Shown here: one piece after another, positions 34,721 to 43,489 of the stretch
Position numbering within the stretch: position 1 is the first letter of the stretch
How the letters are laid out: each line of letters starts with the position of its first letter
Source of the DNA: CAVPMW01 sp963706515
Lineage (GTDB): Bacteria > Chloroflexota > Anaerolineae > Anaerolineales > UBA4823
Assembly: GCA_963706515.1 (NCBI GenBank)
Contig: CAVPMW010000002.1
Location: 248,001 to 312,000 of the forward strand
Length of the DNA: 64,000 bases
Reading direction: 5' to 3'
Made by a program: the position numbers and the translations under genes
The notes under the pieces: generated by a model
Databases searched by the model: none
Told to the model about the DNA's origin: nothing
Seen by the model: the letters and a program-made list of their open reading frames with translations, nothing else

Positions 34721-37615
34721 ATGAATAACCAGCAAGCTGCTGAGCAATTTGCGGAGAAGTATTACCTGGCACTGGATTCGGCGTCCAAAGCCGATCCTCA
34801 GCGAGGGATCTGCGGGTTTGAGCTGGAGTGGAATTTGTTGGACCACGAATTCCGGCCTCTGCTAACGGTTGGTTCAGGACCGAACCAGCAATCTTTCGTG
34901 GATTATCTGCGAGCAGAACATCTCTCGCCTTGGAGCCGCACGTTCAGCCAGCTCGAGGTATTTCACTGGATGATCGAGTGGGCTACCAGACCTTATTATT
35001 CCCCGCGCGGCGCGGTCTATGAAGGCAGATTAATGGAAGCTACCCTGATCAATGCACTTCATCGGGCCGGCAATGAATTTGCAGAAAGGTTATTTTGCTG
35101 GCACGGCAACCTGCTGGTGAAAACCCTCATCGGTCATTATTCTATCCCCGGAACCTGGCACCTGGCGAAAAGGCGCTACCTCGAACGATGCGTCGATCTC
35201 TATGGCGACAGCCTGGCTACAACCGGTACTCACACGAATTTATCCTTGCCTGAGTCGCTCCTGGCCTGGGATTTTATGCACCTGCCGGGCGCTGAGCGCG
35301 GCAATACTCACCTGGATGAATTTAAGAGCGAATTCTATATCACTGCTACCCGCCTGATGCGCGCGTTTGCTGCTCTATTCATTGCGACCAGTGCCTCCAC
35401 GCCCTTTCAGCCAAAAGTAAAGGAGGGAAAATCATCGGTCGTACTCACCCAGTTTGATTCTGTGCGCAATCTGACCTTCCCTAACCCAGTAGGATTGGAC
35501 CTCCCGAACCTCTATCGCTCATACCAGGATTATTTAGAGATCTCTTATGACCTGGTGCGACGTGGGATCCGCTTCGGCAATAACAACTGGACTCCGGTTC
35601 GCGCCCGGTCTTTTGCAGAGCCGGTCGAGCGCCTTATTCATATCACCAGTGACCAGCTTGAGGATTTGTACGCACGCGGCCTGTACTCGTTGGGGAAGGA
35701 AAATTCGGCAGGAGAGATGGCCAGGCAGATTGAAATTCAAAACTTACTGGCACGGATCAACCTTCCGATGGCGCGTGTGGAAATCCGGACAGACGATGAA
35801 GGTCTCCCAATTGAGCTGGATATTGCCAACCTGACTCTGAAATACTTGCTTCTATTGAAATTCTATTACGATCCTGCTTTCGGCAGAGCATTTCGATATG
35901 ACCAGGAAGATATTGCCCGTGCCAGGCGCAATGAATACGAAGCTGCCTCCCGTGGGCTGCGGGCTGAGATCGAGCATCCCCTATCTGGTAAGCCGGTAGC
36001 CATGCGAGAATTCCTGAGTTGGGTATTAAATGAAATCGGTCCATTAGCCGAAACATTGAGCTATGCGAACGATTTGCAGCCACTGCAGGAGATGTCTGCA
36101 GGAGGTCCAAATACTGCTGAAAGGATGCGGCAGCGTGTGAGGGAAATGTTGGGGGCGCAAGCTGAGGATGGGGAGCTGGAGATTCCCCTCGAAATATTGG
36201 AGTCGCTGGCAATTGAGCGAGAAGAGTCCGTTGCAAATGATGTTGAGATGATCGCCGCTGAAATTCCTGCGATGAAGATGGACGAGAATAAACTCTCTGA
36301 ATTCGTCCAGCACATGCGTGAGGAGGTTCGTCTTGACCCTCAGGCTCCTATCCGCTTCCGCCCCAAGCCCAACACAGTGATCGAAATTGCTTATCCGGAT
36401 AAAAGCAGCGAAATCCTGGATTTAGCACAAAGCTTGATCCGCATCCCTTCAGTGACCGCCTGCCCGGAAGAGCGCCTGGAAGAAGTCCACCGTGCAGCGA
36501 CATTTATCTACGATTACGCCCGCAACTACAAACTGGAAGTCCGTTTCTATGAACATGCGAAGTACCCTGCGTTGCTTATCGGGTTCCCTGGAGAGATGGC
36601 TGCCCCGGTTATGCTCTCAGGGCATTTTGATGTTGTCCAGCCGGAGCCAGACGACAGCCAGTTCGAACCGCGCATCGATGCGGATTACTTATGGGGTCGC
36701 GGCGCGGCAGATATGAAAACTGTCGTCGCCACGAATCTGGTCTGGCTGAAGGATGCCCTCAGGAATGGTCCTCCATACCCGCATATTAACTTAGTGCTGG
36801 TGGGCAATGAAGAAAACGGCGAGACAGAGGCGATGGGTACGCCGCATGTCTTGCGCGCGCTTTCAGAGGACGCCGATGGATTGGGCTATTCACCCCAGCT
36901 GTTCATCGCCGGGGAGAGGACGGGCGAGCGAGGCAGCGAGATCTGGGGAGAGATATGTACAGAAAACCGCGGGATAATGCGTTTTGAATTGATCGTAAAA
37001 GGACAGCGCGGTCACAGCGGGATAAAGCAAGCCGCTGGGAAACCTGTCTCCGACCTGGGAGAACGCCTCCTCCGGGCAAGGATCGAGCTGGGGGAGTTAT
37101 TCAGCAAATACCTGACTTTGAGTGCGGCAGACAGCTGGAAATCACAGGTGAACTACCCATTCATCCAGGTGGGAAGACCAGGGATCTACAACATTACACC
37201 TGATCAAGGGGTATTGGGGGTTGAGATCCGCCCGATACCAGAGGATGACCTGAATGCGCTCGTGAGTGAATTAGAGGGATATTGTCAGGCGAACGAGCTC
37301 GAAATAAATATCCCGGTCTGCGAGAACGGGATCGTGTGCAGCCCTGACAATCCATATTTGCAGGGGCTCATCAAGGCAGTAACCACTGTCTCAGGCTCTC
37401 CGCCGGTACTGGGGCGTAAGCTGCCAGGGACCAGCGCAAGATTCGCTCCCGGAGGGCAGGGGATTGTATGGGGGCAGACGGGAATCGGTCCCCATGCCGC
37501 CGAGGAAAGACACTATATCCCCAGTATAATGCCCTATTACCAGGCATTGTCTGCATATTCTACATTGTTAAATGAGCAAACGGACGTCCTGGTTGACAAA
37601 TCGATAGGAGAGTAG
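34721..37615 (+). CDS. Fusion of a glutamate-cysteine-ligase-like domain and an M20 peptidase
   Basis: 964 residues. The first part (about 1-480) resembles GCS2-type glutamate-cysteine ligases: GFELEWNLLDHEFRPL near residue 28 (the E-x-E metal site), GTHTNLSLP near 169 and RVEIRTDDEGLP near 352. A helical linker (about 480-575) leads to an M20 metallopeptidase (about 580-955): LSGHFDVVQPEP near 633 and WGRGAADMKT near 658 give metal ligands, NEENGE near 696 the catalytic Glu, and GPHAAEERHYIP near 925 the last His. The M20 lid domain with GQRGHSG is present. A ligase making an amide and a hydrolase breaking one in a single chain is unusual. The frame is intact throughout, so this is not a sequencing join. 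Confidence 0.85.
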   Translation: MNNQQAAEQFAEKYYLALDSASKADPQRGICGFELEWNLLDHEFRPLLTVGSGPNQQSFVDYLRAEHLSPWSRTFSQLEVFHWMIEWATRPYYSPRGAVYEGRLMEATLINALHRAGNEFAERLFCWHGNLLVKTLIGHYSIPGTWHLAKRRYLERCVDLYGDSLATTGTHTNLSLPESLLAWDFMHLPGAERGNTHLDEFKSEFYITATRLMRAFAALFIATSASTPFQPKVKEGKSSVVLTQFDSVRNLTFPNPVGLDLPNLYRSYQDYLEISYDLVRRGIRFGNNNWTPVRARSFAEPVERLIHITSDQLEDLYARGLYSLGKENSAGEMARQIEIQNLLARINLPMARVEIRTDDEGLPIELDIANLTLKYLLLLKFYYDPAFGRAFRYDQEDIARARRNEYEAASRGLRAEIEHPLSGKPVAMREFLSWVLNEIGPLAETLSYANDLQPLQEMSAGGPNTAERMRQRVREMLGAQAEDGELEIPLEILESLAIEREESVANDVEMIAAEIPAMKMDENKLSEFVQHMREEVRLDPQAPIRFRPKPNTVIEIAYPDKSSEILDLAQSLIRIPSVTACPEERLEEVHRAATFIYDYARNYKLEVRFYEHAKYPALLIGFPGEMAAPVMLSGHFDVVQPEPDDSQFEPRIDADYLWGRGAADMKTVVATNLVWLKDALRNGPPYPHINLVLVGNEENGETEAMGTPHVLRALSEDADGLGYSPQLFIAGERTGERGSEIWGEICTENRGIMRFELIVKGQRGHSGIKQAAGKPVSDLGERLLRARIELGELFSKYLTLSAADSWKSQVNYPFIQVGRPGIYNITPDQGVLGVEIRPIPEDDLNALVSELEGYCQANELEINIPVCENGIVCSPDNPYLQGLIKAVTTVSGSPPVLGRKLPGTSARFAPGGQGIVWGQTGIGPHAAEERHYIPSIMPYYQALSAYSTLLNEQTDVLVDKSIGE

Positions 37616-37639
37616 TAACATTTTGCCGCTCTAGCCGAT

Positions 37640-37711
37640 GGCGAGGTAGCTCAACGGTGGAGCAGGGGACTCATAAGCCCTTGGATGTGGGTTCAAATCC
37701 CACCCTCGCCA
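37640..37711 (+). tRNA. tRNA with CAT anticodon (Ile2 with lysidine, or elongator Met)
   Basis: A 72-base cloverleaf: acceptor GGCGAGG (37640-37646) with CCTCGCC (37704-37710) and discriminator A; D arm GCTC/GAGC; anticodon loop CTCATAA; T arm GTGGG-TTCAAAT-CCCAC. The anticodon stem GGGGA/GCCCT has a closing A-G mismatch. No CCA is encoded. The loop and stem resemble E. coli tRNA-Ile2, whose CAT becomes lysidine-AT, but elongator Met cannot be excluded. It lies 24 bases after the ligase-peptidase fusion. Confidence 0.88.
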
Positions 37712-37715
37712 CAGT

Positions 37716-37739
37716 GCCGTACTGCATGGTACGGCTTTT
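37716..37739 (+). terminator. Terminator after the tRNA
   Basis: GCCGTAC (37716-37722) pairs with GTACGGC (37729-37735), followed by TTTTAATTT. It closes the tRNA transcript before the EamA transporter gene. Confidence 0.75.
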
Positions 37740-37768
37740 AATTTCTATCCCAAGGATAGGGAAACCCT

Positions 37769-38686
37769 ATGTCTGGTAAGGATTGGATTCGGTTTTGGAC
37801 GCTTGGGATCATATGGGGGACCTCGTTCCTGTGGATAAAAATTGCTGTCGGAGAAATTACTCCGCTGGTCCTGGTGAGCTTCCGAACTTTATTCGCGGCC
37901 TTGGGCTTGCTGCTTATCCTGTGGTTCAGCAAATCTGTTAAATGGGACTGGCAGGCTATCCGCCCTGTCTTAGGGGTTTATTTTGTACTCGGATTGATTA
38001 ACGTTGCCTTGCCCTTCGTGCTCATTTCGTGGAGTGAGCAGTACATCGATTCAGGGCTGGCTGCAATACTGAACAGCACCGTCCCCTTGTGGACGATCTT
38101 GATTGCTCCCTGGTTAGTTCCGGATGATCGTTTTAGCTTTCCCAAACTGGCCGGTTTATTAGTAGGATTTGTTGGGGTAATCATTATATTTCTCCCTGAG
38201 ATTTCGGGTGGCTCTCTTGGGAAAGGTTTTATTGGGCAAATTGCTATGCTCCTGGCGACGCTCTCTTATGCGTGTGGAACAATCTACGCCCGCTTGAAGA
38301 CCAAAGGATTCCATCCTCAGATTCAGTCATTATTACAATTTATTATGGCGACCCTGATCATGTGGACCTTGACCTTGAGTGTGGATAGGCCAATAAAATT
38401 GCCTCAAACCCCTATCGTCTGGGTCGCTTTGCTCTGGCTTGGATTAATTGGCTCTTGTCTGGCTTATTTGCTTTATTTCGGTCTCCTGCACTCCATCGGC
38501 CCAACGCGTACTACCCTGGTGACCTATATACCGCCGCTGGTGGGGGTCATTCTGGGGGTGGTATTTTTGGGTGAGCAGCTGTACTGGCAGGTTATACTCG
38601 GCGGCGCCTTGATCATCAGTGGAATTGCGCTGGTAAATATCCCGGGATTGTTCAGTATGCGAAAGCGAAAGCCGGCAGAGCCGTGA
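37769..38686 (+). CDS. EamA/DMT-family transporter
   Basis: 305 residues with ten predicted membrane helices in two EamA repeats (about 8-140 and 155-290). The first helix has the WGTSFLWIKI signature and the second repeat ends in the GEQLYWQVILGGALIISGI motif. The family exports or imports amino acids, nucleotides and related metabolites, generally by proton or exchange mechanisms; the substrate is unknown. A small hairpin (CTATCC/GGATAG) lies just before the start. It follows the tRNA and its terminator, so linkage to the ligase-peptidase operon is by neighbourhood only. The C-terminus is basic and cytoplasmic. Confidence 0.88.
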   Translation: MSGKDWIRFWTLGIIWGTSFLWIKIAVGEITPLVLVSFRTLFAALGLLLILWFSKSVKWDWQAIRPVLGVYFVLGLINVALPFVLISWSEQYIDSGLAAILNSTVPLWTILIAPWLVPDDRFSFPKLAGLLVGFVGVIIIFLPEISGGSLGKGFIGQIAMLLATLSYACGTIYARLKTKGFHPQIQSLLQFIMATLIMWTLTLSVDRPIKLPQTPIVWVALLWLGLIGSCLAYLLYFGLLHSIGPTRTTLVTYIPPLVGVILGVVFLGEQLYWQVILGGALIISGIALVNIPGLFSMRKRKPAEP

Positions 38687-38853
38687 TTGATTGCCAGGTT
38701 AAAGCCATTTTTCACAGGTTTCTAATCGCCTTCCTCAATTATTGATGTAAAATATAAATAAGGTTCAATTAATCGACTTTGTAGACCCAGTTCCTTGAAA
38801 CGAGCGGTTTCTATGGGGTCGAACTTTTTTGTGGATTAGACGGAGGAAAATAA

Positions 38854-39781
38854 ATGTCCACTTTATTTTCGAACAATATCGTCGAAGTAGAATCCGTAGG
38901 GACGACGTTTGGGACGGGATGGTGGCCTCCGGTCCCCGATTTACGGGACCTATCACCTGTCAATCCCGAGATTGCTCAAATTGCAGCAAAGCTGGGTATC
39001 AAGACAAAAATTCTCCTGCCGAAGGCAGTCGATCTACGCCAGTGGTGTACCCCGGTTGAAGATCAAGGGCAGCTCGGGTCGTGCACGGCGAATGCCAGCG
39101 TAGGTGTGGCCGAATATTTTATGTATCGCGCCTATAATAAATTCATCGATGGCTCTCGCTTGTTCGTATATTGGAATACGCGCAAGCTGATCGGGGCGAC
39201 GGGAGATTCTGGAGCATGGCTACGCAATGCGATGGGAGCCTTGGTACTGTGCGGAGTTGCTCCTGAAAAATACTGGCCTTATACAGACGCGAACTCCCGA
39301 TTTCGACAGAGAACCATCTCCTTTCGTATATGCAGTCGCCCAAAATTTTGGTGCGGCAAAATACTTTTGCCACGATCCTTTGGGAAAAAATATAGATTCA
39401 GCTAAAGTTTTGACTTCGATTAAGTCCTATCTCGCGGCTGGGATACCTTCTATGTTTGGTTTCTTTGGATTCCCGTCCTTCAATAATACCGATACTCCCG
39501 GTGGAATCCCGTACCCGTGCCCAACTGAGCGCGCTCAATGGGGTCATGCCATTGTTGCCGCCGGATACGATGACAATAAGAAGATTAGGAACACCAAGTG
39601 CAATCGCGAGACGAAAGGTGCATTGCTGATCCGGAATTCCTGGGGGAAAAGCTGGGGCGAGACTGGCTACGGCTGGCTTCCATATGAATATGTTCTTAAC
39701 CGGTTGGCAGTCGATTTCTGGTCATTGATCAATTTAGAATGGGTGAATACTGGTGAGTTTGGCCTGGAGCTCGAAGCATAA
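38854..39781 (+). CDS. C1A papain-like cysteine peptidase, interrupted by a one-base frameshift
   Basis: About 308 residues when joined. The first frame gives the catalytic Cys77 in DQGQLGSCTANASVG and runs to YWPYTDAN; the second continues PDFDREPSPFVYAVAQNF and holds the catalytic His in WGHAIVAAGYDD and Asn in RNSWGKSWGE. An extra base within 39290-39297 explains the break. There is no signal peptide or recognisable inhibitory propeptide; about 55 residues precede the mature-type domain. Bacterial relatives of this cytoplasmic type are poorly known. GGAGG lies eight bases before the ATG. No partner gene is obvious; neighbours on both sides are unrelated. Confidence 0.8.
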
Positions 39782-39814
39782 TTCCCACCGTTGTACGACG
39801 ATAATCTGAAGAAG

Positions 39815-39855
39815 TAAAACAATCCTGCTGGCAGCTCTGTTCGCCGGCAGGATTG
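39815..39855 (-). terminator. Terminator of the homocysteine methyltransferase gene
   Basis: CAATCCTGCTGG (39820-39831) and CCGGCAGGATTG (39844-39855) form a 12-pair stem with one wobble; on the minus strand TTTT follows. It also separates the convergent peptidase gene. Confidence 0.75.
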
Positions 39856-39880
39856 TATATTTACTAGGAAAATATACGTT

Positions 39881-40774
39881 TTAGCCGGTTACCTGAAGCT
39901 GTAAGGCTTCAGCCATAGCGAGCAGGTGGGCAGGGGTGCTCCCACAGCAAGCTCCAATCAGACTGGCTCCGAGCTGCAGAACTTTTTCTGCATAAGCAGC
40001 CATTACTGCTGGCGTGCCATCGTAAACCACCTCGTCACCTTCCAGCCGGGGCAATCCCGCATTCGCTTTCGCGATTAAGCGCGCCTCATGGTCTGATTCT
40101 CGCATAGCCTGAATAACTTTTTCGACCAACTGGGGACCCGCGCCGCAGTTGGCGCCGACCGCCAGCGCGCCTTCTTCTATGATTGTCTTAAGCACCAGAG
40201 CCGGGGTAGCACCCATCATGGTACGGCCGTGTTTCTCGAACGTCATGGTTGCCACAAATGGCAGCCCGGTTACGCTGCGAATGCCAGCAATCGCAGCTTT
40301 CACTTCTTGCAGGTCAATCATTGTTTCAATCCAGAGCAGGTCTACACCTCCATCGACCAGGGCGGAGGCTTGCTCAGCATAAGCGTCACGGGCATTTTCA
40401 AAGGTGAGCGATCCCATCGGCGGGAACATCTCACCGGTCGGCCCCATCGACGCACCTACCAGGATTGGATAAGGCGCCTTTTCAGCAACGGAGCGGGCGA
40501 TCGCGACCCCGGCCAGGTTCATCTCGCTAACCTTTTCTTGCAGCTGATGCCTGGAGAGGCGGAAACGGTTCGCGTTGAAAGTATTTGCCAGGATCAGCCG
40601 GGAGCCAGCCTGAACGTACGCAAGATGGACGGCGCTCACTTTTTCTGGAGAGAGCAGGTTCCACTCTTCCGGAGGTCGTCCAGCCGGAAGGCCAGCGTTC
40701 ATCAGCATGGTACCCATGGCTCCATCTAACAGGATAACCGGTTGTGAGGCCAAGAAAGTGGTCAATTTATCCAT
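39881..40774 (-). CDS. Homocysteine S-methyltransferase family protein
   Basis: 297 residues, a stand-alone zinc-dependent homocysteine-binding domain as in MmuM, BHMT or the first module of MetH. The N-terminal DGAMGTML is the family start; zinc ligands are the Cys of GANCGAG (near 208) and the CC pair of IGACCGSTP (near 273). It makes methionine or uses homocysteine as acceptor from a methyl donor. There is no folate or cobalamin domain attached, but a corrinoid methyl pathway is encoded nearby, so a methyl-corrinoid or methyl-folate link is possible. It is monocistronic, with its own terminator. Confidence 0.88.
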   Translation of the reverse strand: MDKLTTFLASQPVILLDGAMGTMLMNAGLPAGRPPEEWNLLSPEKVSAVHLAYVQAGSRLILANTFNANRFRLSRHQLQEKVSEMNLAGVAIARSVAEKAPYPILVGASMGPTGEMFPPMGSLTFENARDAYAEQASALVDGGVDLLWIETMIDLQEVKAAIAGIRSVTGLPFVATMTFEKHGRTMMGATPALVLKTIIEEGALAVGANCGAGPQLVEKVIQAMRESDHEARLIAKANAGLPRLEGDEVVYDGTPAVMAAYAEKVLQLGASLIGACCGSTPAHLLAMAEALQLQVTG

Positions 40775-40833
40775 GGTATCGATTCTCCTTCCAGATTATG
40801 GGTATTTTACAGCATTCAGCCGGATCGTGTTAA

Positions 40834-40862
40834 TTGTCAGCCTTTGAAAAAATCAGTAGAAT
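40834..40862 (+). promoter_or_regulatory. Putative promoter of the VOC gene
   Basis: TTGTCA (40834-40839) and TAGAAT (40857-40862) are 17 bases apart. Start near 40869 gives a leader of about 140 bases before the ATG at 41008. Confidence 0.5.
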
Positions 40863-41007
40863 AGGATGGACAATATAGAGCCATTCGCAAAGAAAAAACC
40901 ATCGTGTCCAATATATAGCCTGTTGCAGTAGAATCGATGGAACGGCAGAATGACAATCATTGGGTGCATTTTCAATCAGCGAGCATAAGAGGGTAAAGGA
41001 GGCTGTT

Positions 41008-41436
41008 ATGCAGAGCGGGTATCCGGTGGTTATCCCCATGATCGCATATGAAGATGGAGTCACCGCAATTGATTGGCTTAATAAGGCATTCGGTTTTCGA
41101 GAACGCAAGGAAGCACGCCAGCTCTCAACCGATGGTACCCTCTCTCATGCCGAGATGGAGGCAGGTGATGGACTCATCATGCTGGCAACACCGACACCTG
41201 ATTATGAAAGTCCTAGACATCATCGGGAGACATGTGAGCAAGCCCGGAAATGGTCGCTTGTTCCTTGGATTATCGATGGAGTATTAGTCTATGTGGATGA
41301 CCTGGATGCTCATTTTGAGCGCGCCAAGGCAGCAGGTGCAACCATCCTCTCCCCGATCGCCGAGGATCCGCCTGGCCGGCGTTACAGGGTCGAAGATCTG
41401 GAAGGGCACCGCTGGTTCTTCTTTGAGCGGAAATGA
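41008..41436 (+). CDS. VOC-superfamily (glyoxalase/PhnB-like) protein
   Basis: 142 residues from the ATG at 41008, set by a perfect AAAGGAGG six bases upstream; a frame open from 40960 has no such site. Two beta-alpha-beta-beta-beta units of the vicinal oxygen chelate fold are visible: IPMIAYEDGVTAIDWLNKAFGF at the start and VLVYVDDLDAHFERAKAAGA later, ending YRVEDLEGHRWFFFE, whose Glu and His are typical metal ligands. It resembles PhnB/YdeM-like proteins with no fixed substrate (glyoxalase, fosfomycin or other small-molecule handling). Confidence 0.85.
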   Translation: MQSGYPVVIPMIAYEDGVTAIDWLNKAFGFRERKEARQLSTDGTLSHAEMEAGDGLIMLATPTPDYESPRHHRETCEQARKWSLVPWIIDGVLVYVDDLDAHFERAKAAGATILSPIAEDPPGRRYRVEDLEGHRWFFFERK

Positions 41437-41501
41437 ATGCAAGCATTTCTCTTACGGAGCACGAGCAAACATTCAACGACTATATACTTAACCCAACCTG
41501 A

Positions 41502-41530
41502 TTGACATAACCTCTTTGTTGGTTTATAAA
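41502..41530 (+). promoter_or_regulatory. Strong promoter of the fhs operon
   Basis: TTGACA (41502-41507) and TATAAA (41525-41530) are 17 bases apart, nearly the full consensus. Start near 41537 gives a leader of about 60 bases; ACAGGAGTC precedes the ATG at 41598. Confidence 0.85.
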
Positions 41531-41597
41531 ATACGGATACATTGATACGAATGTAAAATCTGAAAACATCATCGATAAAATCGAACAGGAGTCTAAA

Positions 41598-43475
41598 ATG
41601 ATTAAACGTGTGTATCCAGTACCGAGCGACATCGAGATCGCGCAGGCGGCGGAGCTGAAGCCGATCGAGCAGGTAGCGGAGGAAGTGGGGCTGCTGGGGG
41701 AGGAGATCGAGCTGCACGGGAGCTACATCGCGAAGGTAAAGCTGAACGTGCTGGAGCGGTTGAAGGAAGTGCCGGACGGGAAGTACATCGATGTGACGGC
41801 GATCACGCCGACGCCGTTGGGGGAGGGGAAATCGACGACGATGGTGGGGTTGAGCCAGGCATTGGGGGCGGTGCTGGGGAAGCGGGTGTTCACGTGCATC
41901 CGGCAGCCGTCGCAGGGGCCGACGTTTGGGATCAAGGGGGGAGCGGCAGGGGGTGGGTACAGCCAGGTGGTGCCGATGGAGGACTTCAATTTACACCTGA
42001 CGGGGGACATCCATGCGATCACGGCGGCGAACAACCTGTTGGCGGCGGCGATCGATGCGCGCTGGTACCATGAGGGGACGCAGAGCGACGAGAAGCTGTT
42101 CGAGGCGCTGTGTCCGGCGGACAAGGCAGGGGTGCGGAAGTTCACGGGGTCGATGAAGAGGCGGCTGTTGAAGCTGGGGATAGCGAAGGAAGATCCGAAT
42201 GAATTGACTGCGGAGGAGCGGAGCCGGTTTGTGCGGCTGAACATCGATCCGGCGGGGATCACGTGGCGGCGGGTGGTGGACACGAACGACCGGTTTCTGC
42301 GGGAGATCACGATCGGGCAGGGGGCGGAGGAGAAGGGGTACGAGAGGCGGACGGGGTTTGATATAGCGGTGGCGAGCGAGATCATGGCGATCCTGGCGCT
42401 GACGGCGGACCTGGCGGACATGCGGGAGCGGCTGGGGCGGATCGTGATCGGGACGAGCACGGCAGGGGAAGCGATCACGGCGGAGGATTTAGGGGTAGCA
42501 GGGGCGATGACGGTGCTGATGAAGGAAGCGATCAAGCCGACGTTGATGCAGACGCTGGAAGGGACGCCGGTGTTCGTGCATGCGGGACCGTTTGCGAACA
42601 TAGCGCACGGGAACAGCTCGATCATTGCGGACCGGATCGCGTTGAAGCTGGCGGACTACGTGGTGACGGAGAGCGGGTTTGGGGCGGACATCGGGATGGA
42701 GAAGTTTTTCGACATCAAGTGCCGCTACAGCGGGCTGATCCCGAATGTGGTGGTGATGGTGGCGACGGTGAGGGCATTGAAGATGCACGGGGGAGGGCCG
42801 AAGGTGGTGGCGGGCAAGCCGCTGGACGCAGCCTACACCCAGGAGAACCTGGAGTTATTGAGGGCGGGGTTGGGGAACCTGCGGGTGCACATCCACAATG
42901 CGCTGAGGTATGGGGTGCCGGTGGTGGTGGCGGTGAACAGCTTTGCGAGCGACACGGCGGGGGAAGTGGAGCTGGTGAGGCAGGCGGCGGTGGAAGCGGG
43001 AGCGGAAGATGCGGTGGTGGCGCGGCACTGGATGGAAGGCGGGGAAGGGGCGCAAGCGCTGGCGGAAGCGGTGGTGAAAGCGGCGGAGAAGCCGAGCAAG
43101 TTCCAGTTCCTGTACCCGCTGGAGATGGGGATCAAGGAGAAGATCGAGACGATCTGCCGGGAGATCTACGGGGCGGACGGGGTGGACTACCTGCCGGAAG
43201 CGGAAGCGAAGATCGCCTTGTACACGAAGCTGGGGTTTGACAAGCTGCCGATGTGCATGGCGAAGACGCACCTGAGCCTGAGCCACGACCAGGCGCTGAA
43301 GGGAGTGCCGAAGGGGTTCCGGGTGCCGGTGCGGGATATCCGGGCATCGGTGGGGGCAGGGTTCCTGTACCCGCTGCTGGGCACGATGCGCACCATGCCG
43401 GGGCTGCCCACCCGACCGGTCTTCTACGACGTCGATATCGACCTCGAGACCGGACGCGTCATCGGACTGTTTTAA
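41598..43475 (+). CDS. fhs: Formate-tetrahydrofolate ligase, long eukaryote-like form
   Basis: 625 residues, versus about 557 for the usual bacterial enzyme. It activates formate on THF with ATP, the first methyl-branch step. The P-loop PTPLGEGKST is at 71-80, followed by RQPSQGPTFGIKGGAAGGG and NLHLTGDIHAITAANNL; the C-terminus MPGLPTRPVFYDVDID matches the synthetase domain of eukaryotic C1-THF synthase, as does the VPVPSDIEIAQ start. From about codon 9 to about codon 595 nearly every codon ends in G (or C where G is impossible): GGG, GCG, GTG, CTG, ACG, CGG. The first eight codons and the last thirty look different. Neighbours do not show this usage. It heads an operon with the DUF1638 and RACo-like genes. 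Confidence 0.95.
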   Translation: MIKRVYPVPSDIEIAQAAELKPIEQVAEEVGLLGEEIELHGSYIAKVKLNVLERLKEVPDGKYIDVTAITPTPLGEGKSTTMVGLSQALGAVLGKRVFTCIRQPSQGPTFGIKGGAAGGGYSQVVPMEDFNLHLTGDIHAITAANNLLAAAIDARWYHEGTQSDEKLFEALCPADKAGVRKFTGSMKRRLLKLGIAKEDPNELTAEERSRFVRLNIDPAGITWRRVVDTNDRFLREITIGQGAEEKGYERRTGFDIAVASEIMAILALTADLADMRERLGRIVIGTSTAGEAITAEDLGVAGAMTVLMKEAIKPTLMQTLEGTPVFVHAGPFANIAHGNSSIIADRIALKLADYVVTESGFGADIGMEKFFDIKCRYSGLIPNVVVMVATVRALKMHGGGPKVVAGKPLDAAYTQENLELLRAGLGNLRVHIHNALRYGVPVVVAVNSFASDTAGEVELVRQAAVEAGAEDAVVARHWMEGGEGAQALAEAVVKAAEKPSKFQFLYPLEMGIKEKIETICREIYGADGVDYLPEAEAKIALYTKLGFDKLPMCMAKTHLSLSHDQALKGVPKGFRVPVRDIRASVGAGFLYPLLGTMRTMPGLPTRPVFYDVDIDLETGRVIGLF

Positions 43476-43489
43476 TCAGGCTGCCGAGC

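Noticed and set aside
41723..42625. Long open frame on the minus strand (300 codons) inside fhs
   Set aside because: It is the mirror of the extreme G/C-ending codon usage of fhs, has no ribosome binding site and its translation has no recognisable domain. Similar shadows at 42719-43240 and 42855-43286 have the same cause.
43253..43489. N-terminal extension of the DUF1638 protein
   Set aside because: It overlaps fhs in another frame and is Gly/Pro/Ala-rich shadow sequence; the family start is at 43490.
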